Shown piece after piece: positions 59,838 to 64,000 of a stretch of 64,000 bases of DNA (positions within the stretch are counted from its first letter, which is position 1; every line of letters starts with the position of its first letter). Location of the stretch: positions 51,081 to 115,080 of the forward strand of contig CAYYBE010000005.1 in NCBI GenBank assembly GCA_964470345.1. The letters are read 5' to 3'. This stretch comes from CAYYBE01 sp964470345 (lineage in GTDB: Bacteria > Babelota > Babeliae > Babelales > Babelaceae). Below the pieces are notes generated by a model. That model ran no database searches, was not told the origin of the DNA, and saw nothing but the letters and a program-made list of their open reading frames with translations. The translations under genes and the position numbers were made by a program.

Positions 59838-61117
59838 AGATATTGCATACAGCATGCTGTCGTGGTTTTTCCGAAGAAATACAAGCGTTGGATGCTCGTC
59901 TTTTGCCAATACAGCAACGTTTGACTGCTGCAATGCAAGAGTTTGTCTACGCAACTCCCGAACAGTTTATAAGCTTGCCCTTTGACGCCAAGCGACTTAA
60001 AGCTATTATGCAAGCGGCGCAAGAAAAAAAAGATCTTAAACCCACGCTTGTTGTGCTTATTGGTATTGGTGGTTCAAGTTTAGGTACGCTTGCGGTCTAT
60101 GAGGCTTTACGTCAAACATGCAGTTGCGATGGTAACGCTGCGCGTTTGCTTTGCGCTGATACAATTGATGGACAGCTCACGAGTACGTTACTTACTGAAA
60201 TTGAAGAAGAATGGCAGCGTGGTGGCAAAGTGCTGAGTATTGTCGTGAGTAAATCGGGAACGACGATGGAAACGCTCATTAATGCAGCCTGTTGTTTTGA
60301 AATCACCAAAAAACATTCTCAAAATTACGCGCAATGGATAACGATTATTACTGATCAGGACTCGCCACTTTGGAAGTTAGGGCAGGCTGAAAAATTTCAA
60401 CTACTTGAAGTACCTAAAAATGTTGGTGGCCGTTTTTCTGTTTTTTCTGCTGTAGGGCTGTTTCCGCTCGCAGTTTTGGGTGTTGAGGTTGAGCAGTTGT
60501 TAGCAGGTGCCCGTGCTGCTGTGCACGGCGAAGTGCATGCACGTACTGCAGGCGAACTTGCTGCGTATGTATATCTGCAGTATGAGCGGGGCCTGCATAT
60601 GCATGACATGTTCACGTTCGTGCCAGCTTTGTATGCTTGTGGTCAATGGTGGCGACAGTTGGTGGGTGAGAGCTTGGGGAAAGAGCGTGTTGGGCGTGAG
60701 CCAGTTGGTATAACGCCAACGGTTTCTTTAGGTACCAACGATTTACATTCGGTCGCACAGCTCTATCTTGCAGGACCTGATGAACGGTTTACGATTTTTA
60801 TTTCTTGCGAACAGCAAGGAGCTGATGTTGCCATACCCCAAAATATCTTTTCTGAACTTGCCCGGTTGGAAAAGGGGATCTCTGTTGCTCGAGTGCACGA
60901 TGCTATCTTTGGCGGCGTTTGTGCCGCTTATGAGCAGAAAAAGCGTGCGTTTATGACAATAACGTTTGATGCAATAACGGCACATGAAGTGGGCTATTTT
61001 TTACAGCTGCAGATGATGAGCGTAGTCTATTTAGGGGCATTGTTTGAGGTTAATGTATTTGATCAGCCCCAAGTAGAACTATACAAGCAAAAAACACGTC
61101 AGCGGCTCGGAGCTTAA
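59834..61117 (+). CDS. pgi: Glucose-6-phosphate isomerase
   Basis: Protein of 427 residues, the short bacterial type. It interconverts glucose-6-phosphate and fructose-6-phosphate. Motifs: LVVLIGIGGSSLGTLAVYEA, VVSKSGTTMETLINA (phosphate loop), NVGGRFSVFSAVGLFPLA and LGTNDLHSVAQLYLAGPDER. GTG start overlaps the glk stop (GTGA). Its product can enter both glycolysis and the mannose/fucose precursor route. The 3' end overlaps the convergent gene at 61114 by 4 bp. Confidence 0.95.
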   Translation: MKILHTACCRGFSEEIQALDARLLPIQQRLTAAMQEFVYATPEQFISLPFDAKRLKAIMQAAQEKKDLKPTLVVLIGIGGSSLGTLAVYEALRQTCSCDGNAARLLCADTIDGQLTSTLLTEIEEEWQRGGKVLSIVVSKSGTTMETLINAACCFEITKKHSQNYAQWITIITDQDSPLWKLGQAEKFQLLEVPKNVGGRFSVFSAVGLFPLAVLGVEVEQLLAGARAAVHGEVHARTAGELAAYVYLQYERGLHMHDMFTFVPALYACGQWWRQLVGESLGKERVGREPVGITPTVSLGTNDLHSVAQLYLAGPDERFTIFISCEQQGADVAIPQNIFSELARLEKGISVARVHDAIFGGVCAAYEQKKRAFMTITFDAITAHEVGYFLQLQMMSVVYLGALFEVNVFDQPQVELYKQKTRQRLGA

Positions 61118-61986
61118 GCGCGTTTGCGTTCGGGTAATTCCCGGAGCCGTTCTTCTGCCGTTGCATAGCCAAACAGATACTGTTGAAACCAGAGATAGGT
61201 TTTACTCCAAGTTGTTTCTTCTTTTTTTCGATATTCAAGATACTCAAGTGCGCCCTTATAGTATTCATCGCTTATTTGAGCGCTTTGCAGATCAAGTGTA
61301 ATCGTGAGTTTCTTTTGATCATTTACTTTTTCTTGGGCATAGGAATGAGCTGCCAAGCCTATCCCTTTGAGAATGGCGGTACACACAATACGAATCACGC
61401 TCTCATATGGACACTCCATAAGGCTGAGTTGATCAAGTTGCTGATAGGCTAAATCATTTGCTTTGTCTGGTAGTGTTGTTAGAGATTGCGTGATGCCAGT
61501 GGTCACAATCTGTGTAACTCTTAAGCGATCGATCAGTGGTTGTGTGAGCGTTTCTGGATAGTCGCGGATGTGTATGAGAAGCCGTCCTAAGAGGAATTTT
61601 TGGACCATAAGAGAGTATTGCGTATAGCGTTGGGGATAGATATGGATAATAAAATTACCTGAAGAGCTTACTGTTGCATAACAGGGCCTTGTTTTTAGGG
61701 AAGCTTTGGTGCTGTTATTAAGTTCGAAATAGACCGTTGTTTTTAAACCAATCGTTTTTTTGATCTCTTGTATGAGCGTAGTAACCTCTTTTACCAATTG
61801 AGGGTAAGCGGCTGCACGAAGTTTGCACATATTGGGGCAAGTAGGGTTGAGGCTTACCGTATCGGTAGCGCTGCTTGGGGTGCTTGAAATACTTGAGCTG
61901 CTGCACATACTTGCGTTACTGTTCGTATTTGAACAGAAAGCGACAAGAAAATACAGAAAAGATGTTGAGAATATGAGCTTTTTCAT
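61114..61986 (-). CDS. Exported orphan protein
   Basis: Protein of 290 residues with signal peptide MKKLIFSTSFLYFLVAFCSN, then a Ser/Thr-rich Cys-containing linker. The rest is mostly helical: MCKLRAAAYPQLVKEVTTLI, VYFELNNSTKASLK, FIIHIYPQRYTQYSLMVQKF and LLGRLLIHIRDYPETLTQPL. A vague likeness to M48-type peptidase scaffolds lacks any HExxH, so I do not assign it. Own promoter at 62038-62066. Ends 4 bp inside pgi. Confidence 0.45.
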   Translation of the reverse strand: MKKLIFSTSFLYFLVAFCSNTNSNASMCSSSSISSTPSSATDTVSLNPTCPNMCKLRAAAYPQLVKEVTTLIQEIKKTIGLKTTVYFELNNSTKASLKTRPCYATVSSSGNFIIHIYPQRYTQYSLMVQKFLLGRLLIHIRDYPETLTQPLIDRLRVTQIVTTGITQSLTTLPDKANDLAYQQLDQLSLMECPYESVIRIVCTAILKGIGLAAHSYAQEKVNDQKKLTITLDLQSAQISDEYYKGALEYLEYRKKEETTWSKTYLWFQQYLFGYATAEERLRELPERKRA

Positions 61987-62037
61987 GAAGCGGTTCCTTG
62001 TGGGCTCATCTAAGATAATAATTCTTTTCTGTAATCA

Positions 62038-62066
62038 AGTATCTCAAATTTGAAATAATTTGTCAA
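62038..62066 (-). promoter_or_regulatory. Sigma70 promoter for the exported orphan at 61114-61986
   Basis: On the minus strand TTGACA (62066-62061), 17 bp, GATACT (62043-62038): perfect -35, near-consensus -10, ideal spacing. The start codon lies 51 bp further on. Strongest promoter match I found in the window. Confidence 0.8.
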
Positions 62067-62091
62067 TTGGTAAATAATGCAGGCAAAAATA

Positions 62092-62118
62092 TACCCGCTT
62101 ATGCGATATAAGCGGGTA
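62092..62118 (-). terminator. Terminator of the NUDIX gene
   Basis: Perfect 11-bp stem TACCCGCTTAT (62092-62102) and ATAAGCGGGTA (62108-62118), loop GCGAT. On the minus strand it is followed by TATTTTTGCC, a U-tract, 9 bp after the NUDIX stop. Confidence 0.88.
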
Positions 62119-62126
62119 GGATTCTC

Positions 62127-62759
62127 TTATCGAGTCTTAAGAAAGTCTATAACAATTTGAGACCAGGTTTCCATGAGGTGATATTGTTCGCAGCATGTTG
62201 CCAAATCAACCAAAACACCACTTTTATGCTCTGAGCGGATGGTAATATCGGCAGAATCACCGTGTAGGAGAAAGACCAGGCCGGCATGGACTTTGCCGAC
62301 TTCATTAGAGTCATCATTTAAGAGTCCAATCGGTTCAATGGTGTATGATCCTGTATAGGCAACCTCTTCCTCAAATTCACGGCGTGCCCAGAGGCTCATA
62401 TCATTGTGGGTAAGGTCTTCAGCCCGGATATGGCCACCGATACCGAGGCTCATTTTACTCTGTAAACGCTGTTCGCTTGCCTGAGCCCTGCGCTGCATCA
62501 TAAAGTAACTGTCTTTGTAGGTAAAGATCAGGTAGGGGATGATCTGTTTGTAGGTTGGGTCTTGTTCCATGCGTGATCGCGGGAGGAATTCCTTGTTGTT
62601 GTCGATCAGCTCTTGGTAGCTTGCCCAATTAATGGGACGCAGGCCGTTCCAGCTTCCTGAAGGGAAGAGGGTTGTTGTTGGTACGACTAAAATATCTTCA
62701 TCATGCATAAGGGGCATCGTGGGTTGGGAATTCGGGGCTTGTTGTTTTTGAAGCGACAT
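62127..62759 (-). CDS. NUDIX hydrolase domain protein
   Basis: Protein of 210 residues. The NUDIX catalytic helix is present as WARREFEEEVAYTG, preceded by the substrate-grip glycine loop MSLGIGGHI. The spacing between GG and REFEEE is longer than in the canonical box (G-x5-E-x7-REU-x-EE-x-GU), so a variant box. The N-terminal part (ILVVPTTTLFPSGSWNGLRP) matches a group of phosphoesterase-like NUDIX proteins of unknown substrate. No signal peptide; cytoplasmic. Followed by a good terminator and divergent from the DOT1-like gene. Confidence 0.83.
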   Translation of the reverse strand: MSLQKQQAPNSQPTMPLMHDEDILVVPTTTLFPSGSWNGLRPINWASYQELIDNNKEFLPRSRMEQDPTYKQIIPYLIFTYKDSYFMMQRRAQASEQRLQSKMSLGIGGHIRAEDLTHNDMSLWARREFEEEVAYTGSYTIEPIGLLNDDSNEVGKVHAGLVFLLHGDSADITIRSEHKSGVLVDLATCCEQYHLMETWSQIVIDFLKTR

Positions 62760-62800
62760 GGTAATCCTTTCTTGTAGCCGGTGTGCAGCATAATCTTTTT

Positions 62801-62829
62801 TTGACCAGCTTGCTTGTCTCTTTTATACT
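62801..62829 (+). promoter_or_regulatory. Sigma70 promoter for the DOT1-like gene
   Basis: TTGACC (62801-62806), 17 bp, TATACT (62824-62829). Near-perfect match and spacing, 48 bp before the GTG start at 62878, which it supports over an in-frame ATG at 62833, only 4 bp past the -10 box. Confidence 0.8.
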
Positions 62830-62877
62830 GACATGAGTGTTAGGGTATCATTTTTCTTAAACGAAAAGGAGTTTCTT

Positions 62878-63723
62878 GTGAAACGACAACTGTTAGCGGT
62901 AGCGGCGTTTTGTAGCATTTTCGTCGGTGCAAGCCAAGTAGTAGCAAATCAATTATTTGTTGATTATAAGGCAATTCTTGACACAATTTACAAAGATATT
63001 AGTGGCTATGGTATCCCGCAAAAAGAGACAGAATTGATTAAAAAAGAGGGTGGCGACTCTACCTACGGACAGATTACCTATGAAGGTGCAGCTGTTTTAC
63101 TTGAACACCTGGCTATTGATGAAAATACGGTCTTTTTTGATTTGGGTAGTGGCACCGGGGCACTTGTCTGGCAAACCTATTTAACCACACCTGCTAAAAA
63201 ATGTGTTGGCGTTGAGCTTTCAGAAACTCGTTATAAACATGCTAAATCAACAGAACATTTTGCTTCAGACTTGGCACCAGTATGCTTTAAGTTTGAAAGT
63301 GATATGCACAGCAAGCTGAAACTTGGTAAAGTTGCATGGCCAGCAAAAAAGACGATGACGTTTAAGCAAGAAAATATGACCAAGACTGACATTAAAGATG
63401 CAACGGTCATTTTTATGTGCGCCACCTGCTTCCCTGAAGATCTTATGAAGACGATGACCAATCGCTTTGCTGAATTGAAAGATGGTCTTCGCATTGCAAC
63501 ATTGAAGCAGCTTCCGCCCCATGATGACATGTATCTGATGCAAACATTAACATTACCAATGACGTGGTCAAAAAATTCGCCCGTCTATATTTATGAATTA
63601 GATCGTGAACGTAAGAAGCATAAGAAAGATTCTTCAGCTGAAGAATGTGCAATTAAGCATGAAATGCAACCACTTGCACTTGATGAAGCGGTTGAAGAAG
63701 ATGTTGCTTTTGATGAAGATTAA
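62878..63723 (+). CDS. Exported DOT1-like methyltransferase
   Basis: Protein of 281 residues from GTG 62878 (AAAGGAG six bases upstream). Signal peptide KRQLLAVAAFCSIFVGASQV, cleavage near VVA-N. The mature part follows the order of the DOT1 histone-lysine methyltransferase fold (PF08123): STYGQITYEGAAVLL (Y-G-x-[IL], about 61), FFDLGSGTGALVWQ (motif I, 88-94), KCVGVELSETRYKHAKS (acidic SAM residue E113), then DATVIFMCATCFPEDLMKTM in place of the DOT1 V-F-V-N-N-x-x-F segment and LKDGLRIATLKQLPP. The N-N of yeast/human DOT1 is C-A here. An acidic tail (EAVEEDVAFDED) ends the protein. Class I methyltransferase is certain; histone or other host target is inference. Confidence 0.78.
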   Translation: MKRQLLAVAAFCSIFVGASQVVANQLFVDYKAILDTIYKDISGYGIPQKETELIKKEGGDSTYGQITYEGAAVLLEHLAIDENTVFFDLGSGTGALVWQTYLTTPAKKCVGVELSETRYKHAKSTEHFASDLAPVCFKFESDMHSKLKLGKVAWPAKKTMTFKQENMTKTDIKDATVIFMCATCFPEDLMKTMTNRFAELKDGLRIATLKQLPPHDDMYLMQTLTLPMTWSKNSPVYIYELDRERKKHKKDSSAEECAIKHEMQPLALDEAVEEDVAFDED

Positions 63724-63761
63724 GATTGCGATTAAAACAATTTTGATGAGCGGGGGCTGTG

Positions 63762-64000
63762 ATGCACTATGACGTGCCAGAAATAGAAAAGAAATGGCGT
63801 AGTCGTTGGCAAAAGAAACCAGACTGGGTTGTTCCGCCATCGATTATGGCAAAGAAATTTTATTGCCTCGATATGTTTCCCTACCCTTCAGGGGCAGGAT
63901 TACATGTTGGCCACTGGCGCGGGTATGTGCTTTCGGACGTCTATGCTCGTATGAAATGGTTGCAGGGATATCAAGTGCTTCATCCTATGGGATGGGATGC
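63762..64000 (+). CDS. leuS: Leucyl-tRNA synthetase (5' part)
   Basis: First 79 codons of a gene that continues past the window. Start ATG 63762 follows GGGGG. HYDVPEIEKKWRSRWQKKP is followed by YCLDMFPYPSGAGLHVGHWR, whose HVGH is the class I HIGH signature in the form typical of bacterial LeuRS, and by GYVLSDVYARMKWLQGYQVL and HPMGWDA. It charges tRNA-Leu in the cytoplasm. It is 38 bp downstream of the DOT1-like gene. Confidence 0.95.
   Translation, partial: MHYDVPEIEKKWRSRWQKKPDWVVPPSIMAKKFYCLDMFPYPSGAGLHVGHWRGYVLSDVYARMKWLQGYQVLHPMGWD

Noticed and set aside
61114..61986. M48-type metallopeptidase for the exported orphan
   Set aside because: No HExxH or other zinc site; similarity is only in helical pattern.

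Overview
The window looks like a chromosome segment of a Gram-negative, host-dependent bacterium. The best fit is an endosymbiont or parasite of protists related to Candidatus Dependentiae (TM6/Babeliae). That assignment is an inference from gene content, not from a marker gene: an unusually high share of proteins with N-terminal export signals, several eukaryote-like secreted proteins (beta-propellers, a DOT1-like methyltransferase, an F-box-like segment), AAA-ATPase/PD-(D/E)XK genes common in amoeba-associated bacteria, and compact gene packing with ATGA overlaps. I recognised no rRNA, tRNA, CRISPR array or insertion sequence.

Layout. (1) 1-4.3 kb: a Cys-loop-type pentameric ligand-gated ion channel lies between two related degenerate phosphatase-like proteins; the second is fused to a LivJ-type ligand-binding domain. 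(2) 4.3-7.2 kb, minus strand: exported glycosyltransferase-like protein, GT39-like membrane transferase, HIT protein. (3) 7.5-15.2 kb: cytoplasmic nucleotide-sugar supply, with a glycosyltransferase/UDP-glucose dehydrogenase fusion, mannose-1-phosphate guanylyltransferase, GDP-mannose 4,6-dehydratase and GDP-fucose synthase. An AAA-ATPase/nuclease-like gene sits inside this run. (4) 15.3-44.5 kb: the centre of interest. Of 29 intact genes, 27 carry an N-terminal signal peptide or anchor, and nearly all are glycan enzymes: GT2, GT6 (ABO blood-group type), GT10 (fucosyltransferase type), GT32, several GT-B and orphan GT-A-like proteins, FkbM and other methyltransferases, and even three nucleotide-sugar short-chain dehydrogenases (two plant/Mimivirus-like epimerase-reductases and one PseB-like 4,6-dehydratase). 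The two genes without signals (methyltransferase-GT2 fusion, Wzx-like flippase) are ordinary cytoplasmic/inner-membrane glycan genes. (5) 44.6-47 kb: a second AAA ATPase (DUF4143 type) and another GT2. (6) 47-51.5 kb: housekeeping genes, namely a baeRF-like protein, glyA, an RsuA/RluB-type pseudouridine synthase, efp and nusB. (7) 51.6-58.7 kb: secreted thioredoxin-like protein, two exported beta-propeller proteins and two low-complexity exported proteins. (8) 58.7-64 kb: glucokinase, glucose-6-phosphate isomerase, a secreted orphan, a NUDIX hydrolase, an exported DOT1-like methyltransferase and the start of leuS.

Working model (inference). The cytoplasm makes GDP-mannose, GDP-fucose and UDP-glucuronate. 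A large set of exported enzymes then assembles, fucosylates, methylates and otherwise edits glycans outside the cytoplasm. Bacterial periplasm is not known to hold nucleotide sugars, whereas host cytosol, ER and Golgi do, so exported nucleotide-sugar dehydrogenases and transferases make most sense if they work in a host compartment, or if nucleotide sugars are moved out. The family mix (GT6, GT10, NRS/ER-like enzymes) points to host-like or giant-virus-like glycans.
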